From Ruegeria denitrificans (GTDB lineage: Bacteria; Pseudomonadota; Alphaproteobacteria; Rhodobacterales; Rhodobacteraceae): a stretch of 64,000 nt of DNA. The translations under genes were made by a program, and so were the position numbers. The notes below the pieces were generated by a model. The model made no database searches and was not told where the DNA came from. It saw nothing but the letters and a program-made list of their open reading frames with translations. The DNA lies in the NCBI RefSeq assembly GCF_001458295.1, contig NZ_CYUD01000014.1:62001-126000 (forward strand). Reading direction: 5' to 3'. Positions 16,495 through 26,222 of the stretch are shown piece after piece; within the stretch, counting starts at the first letter, position 1, and each line of letters begins with the position of its first letter.

Positions 16495-18039
16495 ATGTGG
16501 AAACATATCAAATTCGAACGCACTCTCGAGGCTGTTGCTTCTGTTCTCAGCGGCCCTGCCACGCTAGCCTTTATCCCGGCCATCAGTCTGGCGGCGTTCT
16601 GGATGGGCGGCGAGCGGGCGCTGGTAGTCATCACCCTTGTCTTGCCCCTTGTATTCGCAGGAGCAGCTACATTTGATGCCCGCGCCAACCGGCAGTTGCG
16701 GCGGCGCAACCCGCCCGGCGGCTTGATGGCCATCGACTGTTTTGCCCGCGAATTGGAAAGCATCTTCAAATCAGCCACGTCCGACGGTTCGAATTCGGCC
16801 TGCCTCCTCATTGCGTTAGATGATTATGCGGATTTCCTCGATCTGCACGGCAATGCAGCAGCAAATCACATGACCGACCAGTTCGGCAGTCGTATTCTAT
16901 CCATTATCCGCACACAGGATATCGCAACCCGGCTAGAGCCCAATAAGATTGCAATCGGCCTGCACCCGTCGCATCAGCTGGATCTTGAAGCTTGTATTCA
17001 GATGGCCGGGCGGATTCAGGCCGTCGTGGAAGAGCCCTTTACGCTGAATGGTGCGGGTGTCTACGTGTCCTGTTCAATCGGGTTTAGTCAGTTGACCAGT
17101 GTCGCTAAGGATCGATACGAGGGCTGGGTTGACGCGGCTACCGACGCATTGAGTGAGGCGCAAAGAAATGGACCTTCGACCATTCGGGCCTTCTCCAGTG
17201 AAACACAGCGCCGTTCTCGTATTCGGGCCAATCTGCGCAAAGATTTTGAGGCCGCGCTGGACAATGGTGAAATCCGTCCCTGGTTTCAACCGCAGATCTC
17301 AACCGATACCGGGCGTGTCACGGGGTTCGAGGCATTGGCCCGCTGGGAACATCCACAAAAGGGCGTGCTGAGCCCACAGGTGTTTCTGCCTTTTGCCGAG
17401 CAGGCCGAACTGATGGAGAAATTTGGTCAAGCGATGCGGCACCATGCCTTTGCCGCCATGCGCGATTGGGATCGCGCCGGGGTGGTTGTTCCCCGTATCG
17501 GCGTGAATTTCTCATCCGATGAGTTGCGCGATCCGGCTCTGATTGATCGCCTGAAATGGGAATTGGACCAGAATGATCTGACCCCAGACAGACTGGCGGT
17601 GGAAGTTCTGGAAACCGTGTTCTCTCGCCGTCCCGACGATGTGATTACCCGCAACGTGACCAGCATGGCCAGATTGGGCTGTTGCATCGATCTGGACGAT
17701 TTCGGCACAGGACATGCCTCGATTGGGTCGATTAAACGGTTTGATGTCACGCGGATCAAAATCGACAGTTCATTTGTCGCCAAGGCGGATCGCGATGCCA
17801 GCCAGCAACAACTGGTCAGTGCCATTCTCACGATGGCCGAGCAACTGAATGTCGAAACGCTTGCCGAAGGGGTTGAAACCCAGGGCGAACATGCTCTGAT
17901 GGCGCAATTGGGCTGCAATCATGTTCAGGGGTTCGGGATCGGCAGGCCGATGCCGTTTGAAAAGACACTGGATTGGATCGCGGCACATCAGAACAAGGTC
18001 GCCGGAATGCCGAAGATCGGGCGCAAGACAGGGCTGTGA
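16495..18039 (+). CDS. membrane GGDEF(degenerate)-EAL cyclic-di-GMP phosphodiesterase
   Basis: A 514-residue protein with two N-terminal membrane helices (about 20-62), a GGDEF-type domain (about 75-235) and an EAL domain (about 250-505). The GGDEF signature is lost: the position reads RLEPNKIA (146-153), so no cyclase activity is expected. The EAL domain keeps its catalytic residues: FEALARW (278-284), Glu in EVLET, DDFGTG (401-406), Lys422 and AEGVET (457-462). It should hydrolyse cyclic-di-GMP, perhaps with the degenerate domain as a GTP or effector sensor. It sits between ttcA and yidC, not a common position. Confidence 0.88.
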   Translation: MWKHIKFERTLEAVASVLSGPATLAFIPAISLAAFWMGGERALVVITLVLPLVFAGAATFDARANRQLRRRNPPGGLMAIDCFARELESIFKSATSDGSNSACLLIALDDYADFLDLHGNAAANHMTDQFGSRILSIIRTQDIATRLEPNKIAIGLHPSHQLDLEACIQMAGRIQAVVEEPFTLNGAGVYVSCSIGFSQLTSVAKDRYEGWVDAATDALSEAQRNGPSTIRAFSSETQRRSRIRANLRKDFEAALDNGEIRPWFQPQISTDTGRVTGFEALARWEHPQKGVLSPQVFLPFAEQAELMEKFGQAMRHHAFAAMRDWDRAGVVVPRIGVNFSSDELRDPALIDRLKWELDQNDLTPDRLAVEVLETVFSRRPDDVITRNVTSMARLGCCIDLDDFGTGHASIGSIKRFDVTRIKIDSSFVAKADRDASQQQLVSAILTMAEQLNVETLAEGVETQGEHALMAQLGCNHVQGFGIGRPMPFEKTLDWIAAHQNKVAGMPKIGRKTGL

Positions 18040-18162
18040 TCGCTGATTTACGCCACAGAAACGCGATCCGTGACGAAATGACGGGCGAATCCGCTTGACC
18101 TTTGGGCCTGCACTCTGTTGAACCCACCGGGTGTGTTTCACTGCTTAAGGTGGCTGTCCCCG

Positions 18163-19986
18163 ATGGACGATCAGAACAAGAATCTCATCCTTGCAACCGC
18201 GCTCAGCTTTGTCGTGATCCTTGTTTGGTTCGTGCTGTTCCCTCCGCCCGAACAGGCAACCACGCCAGACGCGGTTGAAATTTCCGCCACCGAAGGCAAT
18301 GAGGTTCAGACGCCCAGCGCCGCAGGCACCGTTGGCGAGGCGACTGCCGCCGCCGAAGAAACCCTGCCCGAAGAGCAAGCCCCGCGGGTTGAAATCGACA
18401 CCCCCCGCCTGAAAGGCAGCCTGTCGCTGTCGGGCGGTCGGATCGATGAGCTGTTCCTGAAAGACTACAAGGTCTCGATCGAGGAAGGCGCGCCGATTGT
18501 CGAGCTGCTGGCTCCGGTGGGGTCGGACTCGGCCTATTATGCCTTGTATGGCTGGGCACCTGGGGCTGGTGTGGCTGGCGCGGATGTGCCCGGCCCGAAC
18601 ACGCTGTGGACCGTCGAGGCCGGCAAGACGCTGGGGGTCGACACGCCGATCACTCTGAAATGGGACAACGACAAAGGGCTGACCTTCCGCCGCATGATCT
18701 CGGTGGACGAAAACTATATGTTCACGGTCACCCAATCGGTTGAAAACAACTCGCAGGCCGAAGTTGGCATGGCACCTTATGGCATCCTGGCCCGCCATGG
18801 TATTGGCGAGGATGGTGACCTGCCCGGTCTTAAGAACTTTTTCATCCTGCATGAGGGCGTGATCGGTATGGCCGATGGCACGCTGGCCGAGATCGACTAT
18901 GGCGATGTCCGCGATTTCGACATCGACCCCAACGAACGCGCCCAGGCCGAAGTGTTTCAGGTCAAAGAAGATGGCTGGATCGGTTTCACCGACCACTATT
19001 GGATGACCACGCTGATCCCTGAGCCGGGAACTCCGTTCAAGGCCGCCGCGAAATACGACGAACGCCGCAAGATTTATCAGACCGAAACGGTGCTCCCGAC
19101 CCTGACCGTTGCCCCAGGTGCTACCGAAGAAGTCACCACCCAGTTGTTCGCAGGCGCCAAGGAATGGGAAGCCATCCGCGAATACCAGTCGGAAGGCGTG
19201 CAGAAATTTATCGACAGCATTGACTGGGGCTGGTTCTTCTTCCTGACCAAGCCGATCTTCTGGCTGTTACACAATATCAACGCACTTATCGGAAACATGG
19301 GCTGGTCCATCATCGGCCTGACCTTGATTATCAAAGCGATCCTGTTCCCGCTGGCGTATAAATCCTACGTCTCGATGGCGAAGATGAAAGAGCTTCAGCC
19401 GCAGATGGAGGCCCTGAAAGAGGCCGCGGGCGACGACCGTCAAAAGATGCAGCAGGGCATGATGGAGCTGTACAAGAAGGAAAAGGTGAACCCCGCCGCG
19501 GGCTGTTTGCCGATCCTAATGCAGATCCCGATCTTCTTCTCGCTGTATAAAGTGATCTTTGTCACCATCGAACTGCGTCAGGCCCCATGGTTTGGTCCGT
19601 TCCAGGACCTCAGCGCGCCGGACCCGACCTCGATCATGAACCTGTTCGGGCTGTTGCCGTGGGCCGGTCCGCAGCCGGACTCGATCGTGGCGCTGGTTTT
19701 CATCGGTATCCTACCGCTGTTGCTGGGTATCTCGATGTGGCTGCAGCAAAAGCTGAACCCGGCACCAACCGATCCGACGCAGGCGATGATTTTTGCCTGG
19801 ATGCCATGGGTGTTCATGTTCATGCTGGGCAGCTTTGCCAGCGGGCTGGTGGTTTACTGGATTGCGAACAACACGATCACGTTCACTCAGCAGTACCTGA
19901 TCATGCGCACCCAGGGCTATAAGCCGGACGTATTTGGCAACATCAAATCCGGCTTTAAACGCACGCCGAAAACGGACGACAAATGA
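18163..19986 (+). CDS. yidC: membrane protein insertase YidC
   Basis: A 607-residue inner-membrane insertase and chaperone that helps insert proteins with or without SecYEG. From the start at 18163 (MDDQNKNLI) an N-terminal membrane anchor is followed by a large periplasmic domain and, from about residue 360, the conserved 60-kDa insertase core with several helices, including MKELQPQMEALKE and NPAAGCLPILMQIPIF. An in-frame ATG 45 bp upstream would add a non-conserved extension and is rejected. Its stop overlaps the MOSC gene start by 4 bp. Confidence 0.97.
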   Translation: MDDQNKNLILATALSFVVILVWFVLFPPPEQATTPDAVEISATEGNEVQTPSAAGTVGEATAAAEETLPEEQAPRVEIDTPRLKGSLSLSGGRIDELFLKDYKVSIEEGAPIVELLAPVGSDSAYYALYGWAPGAGVAGADVPGPNTLWTVEAGKTLGVDTPITLKWDNDKGLTFRRMISVDENYMFTVTQSVENNSQAEVGMAPYGILARHGIGEDGDLPGLKNFFILHEGVIGMADGTLAEIDYGDVRDFDIDPNERAQAEVFQVKEDGWIGFTDHYWMTTLIPEPGTPFKAAAKYDERRKIYQTETVLPTLTVAPGATEEVTTQLFAGAKEWEAIREYQSEGVQKFIDSIDWGWFFFLTKPIFWLLHNINALIGNMGWSIIGLTLIIKAILFPLAYKSYVSMAKMKELQPQMEALKEAAGDDRQKMQQGMMELYKKEKVNPAAGCLPILMQIPIFFSLYKVIFVTIELRQAPWFGPFQDLSAPDPTSIMNLFGLLPWAGPQPDSIVALVFIGILPLLLGISMWLQQKLNPAPTDPTQAMIFAWMPWVFMFMLGSFASGLVVYWIANNTITFTQQYLIMRTQGYKPDVFGNIKSGFKRTPKTDDK

Positions 19987-20720
19987 CGGGTGAAGTAGCC
20001 CAGCTTTGGCGGCATCCGATCAAAAGCCATGGTCGTGAAGCCGTCGAAACCGTAAATGTGATCCCCGGGCAGACCATGCCCGGGGATCGCGTTTGGGCGG
20101 TCGCGCATGAGGCGTCCAAAGCGGACGGTTCAGAATGGGCCCCCTGCGCCAATTTCAGCCGCTGTGCGAAGGCGCCGCAGTTGATGGCAATCTCTGCGCA
20201 ATCAAGCGGCGAAATACTAACCTTATCTCACCCGGATCGCCCGGATCTGACCTTTGTCCCGGACGAGGAGCAACAAGCGTTTCTGGATTGGGTTCAACCC
20301 CTGATGCCCACCGACCGGGCAGCCTCGGCCAGGATCGTTAGGGTTCCGGGGCGGGGGATGACCGACAGTGATTTCCCTTCGATCAGCCTGTGCAACCTGG
20401 CCTCGCATCGTGCTGTCGGACAAAAGCTGGGACAGGACCTGTCAATCCATCGCTGGCGCGGTAATATCTGGCTGACTGACATGCGGCTGTGGGAAGAGTT
20501 CGAATGGATAGGACGCGAGGTTCAGATTGGCGAGGCCGTGTTCCGTGTACGTGAACGGATCACGCGGTGTCTGGCCACAACCGCCAATCCAGAAACAGGC
20601 ATGCGCGACGCAGACACGTTGGGCACGCTCGAAACTTGGGGCCATCAGGAATTTGGCGTTTATACCGAGGTTCTGAAAGGCGGCGCAATTTCGGTTGGCG
20701 ATAAGGTAGAATTGCTATGA
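19983..20720 (+). CDS. MOSC domain-containing protein
   Basis: A 245-residue protein with an N-terminal MOSC beta-barrel region (VAQLWRHPIKSHGREA) and a C-terminal MOSC core containing the conserved Cys in ITRCLATTANPETGMRD. MOSC proteins carry sulfur or molybdenum-cofactor-linked groups; the exact role of this YcbX-like branch is unclear. It overlaps yidC and engB by 4 bp each, so the three genes are translated as a coupled set. Confidence 0.9.
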   Translation: MTGEVAQLWRHPIKSHGREAVETVNVIPGQTMPGDRVWAVAHEASKADGSEWAPCANFSRCAKAPQLMAISAQSSGEILTLSHPDRPDLTFVPDEEQQAFLDWVQPLMPTDRAASARIVRVPGRGMTDSDFPSISLCNLASHRAVGQKLGQDLSIHRWRGNIWLTDMRLWEEFEWIGREVQIGEAVFRVRERITRCLATTANPETGMRDADTLGTLETWGHQEFGVYTEVLKGGAISVGDKVELL

Positions 20721-21370
20721 GCACCCTCCCCTTTCCTCTGGTCGAAGATCCCGATGAATTCGCGCTGGAGCGTGGGCGCAAACTGTTCGCAGGCGAGTCC
20801 GAGTTCGTCAAAGGTGTGGTTGCCATGAACGGCCTGCCCGCCCCCGACCGGCTTGAGGTCTGCTTTGCCGGCCGTTCAAATGTGGGTAAATCCAGCCTGA
20901 TCAACGCACTGACAGGTACCAAGGGATTGGCGCGTGCATCGAACACTCCGGGCCGCACGCAAGAGATTAACTTTTTCACCCAAGGCCCCGAGCTGTATCT
21001 AGTCGACCTGCCCGGCTATGGCTACGCTAATGCGCCAGTGAAGGTCGTGGAAAAGTGGCAGCGGCTGCTGAAACAGTACCTGAGCGGCCGTCAAACCCTG
21101 CGCCGGGCCTTTGTCCTGATTGACGCACGCCACGGGGTAAAGCCGGTGGATGCCGAGATCATGAAGCTGCTGGACACCAGTGCCGTAACTTTTCAATGCG
21201 TCATGACCAAGGCGGACAAGGTAAAAGCCAATGACCGCGAAAAGGTTTTGGATCAGGTGCGCGGCGCCTTGTCTAAACATCCGGCGGCCTTTCCTGAAAT
21301 CGTGCTGACCTCGTCCGAAAAAGGCGATGGCATTCCGACCCTGCGGTCAATCATCGCGCATTTGGAATGA
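20717..21370 (+). CDS. engB: ribosome biogenesis GTPase EngB (YihA/YsxC)
   Basis: A 217-residue GTPase needed for large-subunit assembly. The motifs are G1 GRSNVGKS (52-59), G2 region NTPGRTQ, G3 DLPGYG (about 97-102), and G4 TKAD. It is the usual neighbour of yidC in alphaproteobacteria. It overlaps the MOSC gene by 4 bp, and its stop overlaps the next start by 4 bp. Confidence 0.96.
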   Translation: MSTLPFPLVEDPDEFALERGRKLFAGESEFVKGVVAMNGLPAPDRLEVCFAGRSNVGKSSLINALTGTKGLARASNTPGRTQEINFFTQGPELYLVDLPGYGYANAPVKVVEKWQRLLKQYLSGRQTLRRAFVLIDARHGVKPVDAEIMKLLDTSAVTFQCVMTKADKVKANDREKVLDQVRGALSKHPAAFPEIVLTSSEKGDGIPTLRSIIAHLE

Positions 21371-21735
21371 ATCTGCCTGTCCGTTTCTTTACTCTGCTGA
21401 CCACGCTGGCGCTGTTGCTGACCGGTGTGTTCCCACAGGGCTGGATGCCGGCGATGGGCAATGATGGCAAGGTGCTTCTGGTGCTGTGCACCAGCGACGG
21501 CATGGTCGAACAATGGGTTGATCTTGAACCCCGTGGCCCCATGCATGACGACACCGATAACCGTCCCCTGTGCCCCTTCGTGGGTCTGACTGCAGATGTC
21601 GACCTGCCTACAATTGAGTCTATTATACCGTTTACGGCCTCGATCCAGCCGCGCTGGGTTCATCGTGACTTTACCCACCGTAACGCTGGATTCTACGCCC
21701 GCTATGATGCGCGGGCACCGCCGTTCTTCTTCTGA
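21367..21735 (+). CDS. small DUF2946-like membrane or exported protein
   Basis: One hundred and twenty-two residues with an N-terminal hydrophobic segment (about 7-23) that looks like a signal peptide. The rest includes GWMPAMGNDGKVLLVLCTSDG and a Cys near residue 58 in LCPF, a pattern I associate with DUF2946, whose genes often lie near metal-uptake systems. A membrane PepSY protein follows 66 bp on, which fits. The function is not known. It overlaps engB by 4 bp. Confidence 0.7.
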   Translation: MNLPVRFFTLLTTLALLLTGVFPQGWMPAMGNDGKVLLVLCTSDGMVEQWVDLEPRGPMHDDTDNRPLCPFVGLTADVDLPTIESIIPFTASIQPRWVHRDFTHRNAGFYARYDARAPPFFF

Positions 21736-21801
21736 TTCACCTCAACATCTGAGAACTTGCGCAGGCACTGCGCGGGGCAATTTTCGAATCCGGAGAATAC
21801 T

Positions 21802-23205
21802 ATGGCACTGGACAGCCAAATCCTGGGGGACACCCAGGCGCAAAACTCTGCTGCGCAAAAACTCTACTTCGCCGCCTGGCGGTGGCATTTCTATGCGGGG
21901 ATTTTCGTCATCCCCTTCCTGATCATCCTGGCTGTCACCGGGTTGATGATGATGTTCATCACCCAATATGACGGCCGCGACGGTGAGAAAATCGCGGCCG
22001 AGGTTCAGGGCACCGCCCTGCCCGTCTCACAGCAAGCCGAGGTTGCTTTGGCAGAGGTCTCGGGCACAGTCGTCGAATGGATCGGCCCGAAAGCCGCCGA
22101 TCTGGCCACCGTTTTCCGCATCAAAACCGAGGCTGGTCAGCGCCTTGTGGCTGTCGACCCCTATGCCGGTGAGGTTCTGCAAATCTGGGATCGCCGCGCG
22201 GGTTGGTACGATCTGGCCGACAACATCCACTCGACCCTGCTGATCGGCACGACTGGGGATCGCATCATTGAAATCGCTGCCGGGCTGAGCCTACTGCTGG
22301 TCTTCACCGGTCTGTACATGTGGTGGCCGCGCGGCAACGTCATGGCGGCCTTTGTGCCTAACTTGCACGCGCGAGGTCGCGCATTGTGGAAGTCCCTACA
22401 CGCCGTGATCGGGTTCTGGATGTCCGGGTTGCTGGTTGTCTTCCTGATCTCGGGCCTGTCCTGGGCCGGTGTCTGGGGTGGTATGATCGTACAACCCTGG
22501 AGCAGTTTCCCTGCTGAGAAATGGGACAATGTGCCCCTCTCGGACGATATCCACGCCAGCATGAATCACGGGCATCAGAATGACGTCCCCTGGGCGTTGG
22601 AACAAACACCTATGCCCGCCTCGGGGTCTCAGGTCGGGATTGATGGCGTACCGCAAGGAACGCCGGTAAATATTGACGCGTTGGTGGCGCTGGGAACCGC
22701 GCTGGACATGTCAGGGCGTTTCCGCGTCGCTTATCCCAGCGGCGAGGATGGCGTCTGGACCCTGAACCGCGACAGCATGAGCAGCGACACGACCGATCCG
22801 GTGAATGACCGCACCGTTCACGTGGATCAGTATACTGGCAAGATATTGGCGGATGTTCGGTATAAGGACTACTCGCTGATGGGGAAATCCATGGCTGTTG
22901 GCATTCCGTTTCACATGGGGCTGATGGGCACGTGGAATTTTGCCCTGAACGTCCTGTTTTGCCTGTCTGTCATCTTTGTCTGCGTCTCGGGCGTGGTGAT
23001 GTGGCTGAAACGGCGACCTCAAGGTGCCGGGCGTCTGGCCGCGCCACCGATGCCGGCGGAATTACCGCTGTGGAAAGGGGCAGTCGTGATTGGCCTGTTC
23101 ACCGCAATGGCCTTCCCGTTGGTTGGTCTGACCTTGCTGGCTGTTCTGATCTTTGACCTGCTGCTGGTCAGCAATATCCCGGCAATGAAAAAGGCCATGA
23201 GCTGA
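21802..23205 (+). CDS. PepSY-associated TM domain protein (iron uptake type)
   Basis: A 467-residue inner-membrane protein of the PepSY_TM family, with a first helix (about 25-48), PepSY-like periplasmic loops (VEWIGPKAADLATVFRI), and at least three more helices toward the C-terminus. Related proteins (FsrB, PiuB-like) act near siderophore receptors and may reduce ferric chelates. The start at 21802 is preceded by CGGAGAAT; the upstream ATG at 21757 gives a non-conserved extension. Downstream is a hairpin at 23212. No TonB receptor lies within the window. Confidence 0.85.
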   Translation: MALDSQILGDTQAQNSAAQKLYFAAWRWHFYAGIFVIPFLIILAVTGLMMMFITQYDGRDGEKIAAEVQGTALPVSQQAEVALAEVSGTVVEWIGPKAADLATVFRIKTEAGQRLVAVDPYAGEVLQIWDRRAGWYDLADNIHSTLLIGTTGDRIIEIAAGLSLLLVFTGLYMWWPRGNVMAAFVPNLHARGRALWKSLHAVIGFWMSGLLVVFLISGLSWAGVWGGMIVQPWSSFPAEKWDNVPLSDDIHASMNHGHQNDVPWALEQTPMPASGSQVGIDGVPQGTPVNIDALVALGTALDMSGRFRVAYPSGEDGVWTLNRDSMSSDTTDPVNDRTVHVDQYTGKILADVRYKDYSLMGKSMAVGIPFHMGLMGTWNFALNVLFCLSVIFVCVSGVVMWLKRRPQGAGRLAAPPMPAELPLWKGAVVIGLFTAMAFPLVGLTLLAVLIFDLLLVSNIPAMKKAMS

Positions 23206-23211
23206 CAAATC

Positions 23212-23238
23212 CGGGCCGCATCGCTTTGGTGCGGCCCG
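23212..23238 (+). terminator. hairpin after the PepSY gene
   Basis: CGGGCCGCA and TGCGGCCCG form a perfect 9-bp stem around TCGCTTTGG. There is no following T-run (ATCAAACC), so it is a poor intrinsic terminator; it may act with Rho or as an RNA-stabilising 3' end. Confidence 0.5.
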
Positions 23239-23319
23239 ATCAAACCGGATGTTTCCGCTATCCGGCCTTGGCAGCATCCCTCAAAGGCCCTAACACAGGT
23301 CCCCAGAGGGATAGCAGCC

Positions 23320-24183
23320 ATGAAGACAAGAGATATGAACCGGGATTGGATCGCCACCGCCGCCACTTTGAACAGCGCCTTGCCGTACCTGCAACGCTAT
23401 GACGGAGCCATTGTCGTCATTAAGCTGGGTGGCCACGCTATGGGCAGTGACGAAGCGATGGAAAGCTTTGCCCGCGACGTTGTTCTGATGCGTCAGGTTG
23501 GCGTGAACCCGGTGGTTGTGCATGGTGGCGGGCCAATGATCAACGCGATGCTGGATCAGCTGAACATCCAGTCCGAGTTTGTGAACGGCAAACGTGTGAC
23601 CGACAAGGCCACCGTCGAAGTTGTCGAGATGGTTCTGTCCGGCCTGGTGAACAAGCGCATCGTACAAGCGATCAATGGTCAGGGCGGCAAAGCGGTGGGT
23701 CTGTCCGGCAAGGACGCCAACTTGATTGTCTGCGATCAGGCCGACCCTTCGCTTGGGTTTGTCGGGTCTCCGTCCGAGATGGACCCGGCTATCTTGCATA
23801 ACCTGTTCGCGCATGATGTGATTCCGGTAATTGCGCCTTTGGGAGCAGGTAAGAACGGCGAAACCTTTAACATCAACGGTGATACCGCCGCCGGGGCAAT
23901 TGCGTCGGCGCTCAAGGCGGACCGGCTGCTGCTGCTGACGGACGTTTCGGGTGTGAAGAACGCGGGCGGCGAAGTTGTGACCGAGCTCAAAGCCGGTCAG
24001 ATCCGCGAGATGACCATGGACGGCACCATTGCGGGCGGGATGATCCCCAAGACCGAAACGGCGCTGGACGCCCTGCACAGCGGTGTACGAGCGGTTGTCA
24101 TTCTGGACGGGCGCGCGCCCAATGCGGTGTTGCTGGAGCTGTTCACCGAACACGGCGCCGGCTCGCTGATCCGACCCGACTAA
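23320..24183 (+). CDS. argB: acetylglutamate kinase
   Basis: The 287-residue enzyme phosphorylates N-acetyl-L-glutamate in arginine synthesis. The amino-acid kinase motifs are clear: [18 protein letters not shown], and [16 protein letters not shown], with a C-terminal LLLTDVSGV. Start at 23320 or, as [10 protein letters not shown], at 23335. The conserved position after engB-type genes fits alphaproteobacteria. No other arginine genes are nearby. Confidence 0.96.
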   Translation: MKTRDMNRDWIATAATLNSALPYLQRYDGAIVVIKLGGHAMGSDEAMESFARDVVLMRQVGVNPVVVHGGGPMINAMLDQLNIQSEFVNGKRVTDKATVEVVEMVLSGLVNKRIVQAINGQGGKAVGLSGKDANLIVCDQADPSLGFVGSPSEMDPAILHNLFAHDVIPVIAPLGAGKNGETFNINGDTAAGAIASALKADRLLLLTDVSGVKNAGGEVVTELKAGQIREMTMDGTIAGGMIPKTETALDALHSGVRAVVILDGRAPNAVLLELFTEHGAGSLIRPD

Positions 24184-24201
24184 TCACCTAGCGGAGGAGA
24201 C

Positions 24202-24879
24202 ATGACCGGACATCCCCCGACCTCCTCAACTAAATCTTATGACCGCGTGGAAGATGCGGCGCTGCAGGTGGGTCTGACCGTAATGGGTGCGCTGCACCCG
24301 CACCGGGTTGATGCCAAACAACTGGATCATGGCACCTTGATCCTGCTGGGTGCCGGACCGTCCTTTTGGCCCGCATTGAAATCCTCGCCCGAGTGGCAAA
24401 GCGACCACCCGGTTGATCGGTGGTCAACACGCGTGGTCGGTCAATTGGCCCTTGATCTGGGTGCCGAGGCGCATTTTCCTTTCGGCGGCCCGCCCTATGC
24501 GCCGTTCATCGACTGGGCGCTGAAATCCGGCCGCACTTTCAGCAGCCCGGTAGGCGCGCTGGTGCATGATACCGTTGGCATGATGATCTCATTCCGTGGG
24601 GCGCTGCATTTTGCCGAGGAATTCGCCATCCCCGAGGCGCCCGGGGTCTCGCCATGCGCCACCTGCCCGGCCCCGTGCACCCAGACCTGCCCGGTCGGTG
24701 CGCTGAACAGTCAAAGATTTTATGACGTCGATGCCTGCCACGGTCACCTGTCCACCGATGCGGGGCGAACCTGTATGACCGGTGGGTGTCTGGCGAGGCT
24801 GTCCTGCCCGCTTAGCGAAGGTGCGGGGCGCGATCGGGAGCAGTCCGCCCATCACATGAAGGCCTTTCACCCGTCATGA
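24202..24879 (+). CDS. 4Fe-4S ferredoxin-type protein, QueG-like C-terminal domain
   Basis: A 225-residue protein whose C-terminal half carries two cysteine groups: Cys152, 155, 159 and 163 (PCATCPAPCTQTCPVG) and Cys179, 191, 196 and 202. This layout matches the 8-iron cluster region of epoxyqueuosine-reductase-like proteins, but it lacks the cobalamin-binding part, so true QueG function is unlikely. The N-terminal part has a GAGPSFWPALK stretch and LDLGAEAHFPFGG. The substrate and partner are unknown. It overlaps the following phosphatase gene by 4 bp. Confidence 0.75.
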   Translation: MTGHPPTSSTKSYDRVEDAALQVGLTVMGALHPHRVDAKQLDHGTLILLGAGPSFWPALKSSPEWQSDHPVDRWSTRVVGQLALDLGAEAHFPFGGPPYAPFIDWALKSGRTFSSPVGALVHDTVGMMISFRGALHFAEEFAIPEAPGVSPCATCPAPCTQTCPVGALNSQRFYDVDACHGHLSTDAGRTCMTGGCLARLSCPLSEGAGRDREQSAHHMKAFHPS

Positions 24880-25373
24880 GCCGCACCCTGATCCTGACCC
24901 GCCACGCGAAATCCAGTTGGAATGATCTGAATCTTGCGGATCATGATCGCCCTTTGAACAAACGCGGGCGCAAATCGACCCCGGCGATAGCCGGTTGGCT
25001 GCGCGCAAACGGCTGGCTGCCGAATGAGGTGCTAAGTTCGACATCGACCCGAACACGTGAAACCTGGGACCGGATGGGGTTGCAGGCGGACAAGATCACG
25101 TTTCACCGCGCGCTTTATCACGCGGAGTCCGAGGACATTCTGACCGAGTTGTCGGGGGCGACAGAACCCACAGTGCTGATGCTGGGCCACAACCCCGGGA
25201 TCGGCGTCTTTGCCAGCCGCATTGTCCGGGAGGTACCGGACCACGCCCGGTTCCACGACTACCCGACCTGCGCCACGACCGTGATCCGGTTTGATATCGA
25301 CGACTGGGCGGACGTCCGATGGCACAGCGGCACCGTGCAGGGATTTGTCATTCCACGCGAACTGCTGGAATGA
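24876..25373 (+). CDS. SixA-like histidine phosphatase
   Basis: A 165-residue phosphatase of the histidine-phosphatase superfamily, SixA-like by size. The catalytic RHAKSSW places the nucleophile at His10; a second His is in LMLGHNPG and the Arg in STRTRETW. It could remove phosphate from phosphohistidine signalling proteins or another small substrate; this cannot be told from sequence. It is followed at once by the bidirectional terminator at 25375. Confidence 0.85.
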   Translation: MSRTLILTRHAKSSWNDLNLADHDRPLNKRGRKSTPAIAGWLRANGWLPNEVLSSTSTRTRETWDRMGLQADKITFHRALYHAESEDILTELSGATEPTVLMLGHNPGIGVFASRIVREVPDHARFHDYPTCATTVIRFDIDDWADVRWHSGTVQGFVIPRELLE

Positions 25374-25374
25374 A

Positions 25375-25401
25375 AAAAGGCGGGGCAAAACCCCGCCTTT
25401 T
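25375..25401. terminator. bidirectional intrinsic terminator
   Basis: AAAAGGCGGGG and CCCCGCCTTTT pair across the loop CAAAA. Each strand ends the stem in a T-run, so it can stop both the plus-strand sixA transcript and the minus-strand bztD transcript converging here. Confidence 0.9.
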
Positions 25402-25418
25402 CGTCCGTTTCACTGGGA

Positions 25419-26210
25419 TCAGTGGCCCAGAATCTGGCTAAGGAACAATTTGGTCCGCTCTGACTGTGGGTTGTTGAAGAACTCTTCCGGTTCGTTCTGT
25501 TCCACAATCTGACCGGCATCCATAAAGATCACGCGGTTCGCCACCTGACGAGCAAAGCCCATCTCGTGCGTGACGCACAGCATGGTCATGCCTTCCTCGG
25601 CCAGCTCGATCATGGTGTCGAGCACCTCTTTGATCATCTCAGGGTCCAGCGCCGATGTCGGTTCATCGAACAACATGATCCGCGGCATCATGCAGAGCGA
25701 GCGGGCAATCGCCACACGCTGCTGTTGACCGCCCGAAAGCTGACCGGGGTATTTGTCGGCCTGCTCAGGGATTTTCACCTTTTCCAGGAAATGCATCGCA
25801 CGCTCTTCGGCTTCTTTCTTGGGCGTCTTACGCACCCAGATCGGGGCCAGCGTGCAGTTTTCCAAAATGGTCAGGTGCGGGAACAAGTTGAAGTGCTGGA
25901 ACACCATGCCAACCTCGGATCGGATCTTGTCGATGTTTTTCAGGTCATTCGACAACTCGGTCCCATCCACGACGATCCTGCCTTGCTGGTGTTCCTCCAG
26001 CGCGTTCAGGCAGCGGATCAGGGTAGACTTTCCCGATCCCGACGGCCCCGCGATCACAATCCGCTCGCCCTGATTGACGGTCAGATTGATGTCGCGCAGC
26101 ACGTGGAAGGCCCCGTACCACTTGTTCATGTTGGTGATTTCGATGGCGACCTCGTCGCTCACCTGCATCTTCGAGCGGTCGATTTCGCGTTCTATTGCAA
26201 GTTCAGACAT
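25419..26210 (-). CDS. bztD: amino-acid ABC transporter ATP-binding protein
   Basis: A 263-residue cytosolic ATPase of a polar-amino-acid ABC importer. Walker A is GPSGSGKST, the Q-loop VFQHFNL, the ABC signature LSGGQQQR, Walker [12 protein letters not shown] and the H-loop THEM. With the two large permeases and the binding protein it forms the BztABCD/AapJQMP type for general L-amino acids such as glutamate, glutamine, aspartate and asparagine. It is 12 bp downstream of the second permease. Confidence 0.93.
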   Translation of the reverse strand: MSELAIEREIDRSKMQVSDEVAIEITNMNKWYGAFHVLRDINLTVNQGERIVIAGPSGSGKSTLIRCLNALEEHQQGRIVVDGTELSNDLKNIDKIRSEVGMVFQHFNLFPHLTILENCTLAPIWVRKTPKKEAEERAMHFLEKVKIPEQADKYPGQLSGGQQQRVAIARSLCMMPRIMLFDEPTSALDPEMIKEVLDTMIELAEEGMTMLCVTHEMGFARQVANRVIFMDAGQIVEQNEPEEFFNNPQSERTKLFLSQILGH

Positions 26211-26222
26211 GGGTTGAACTCC

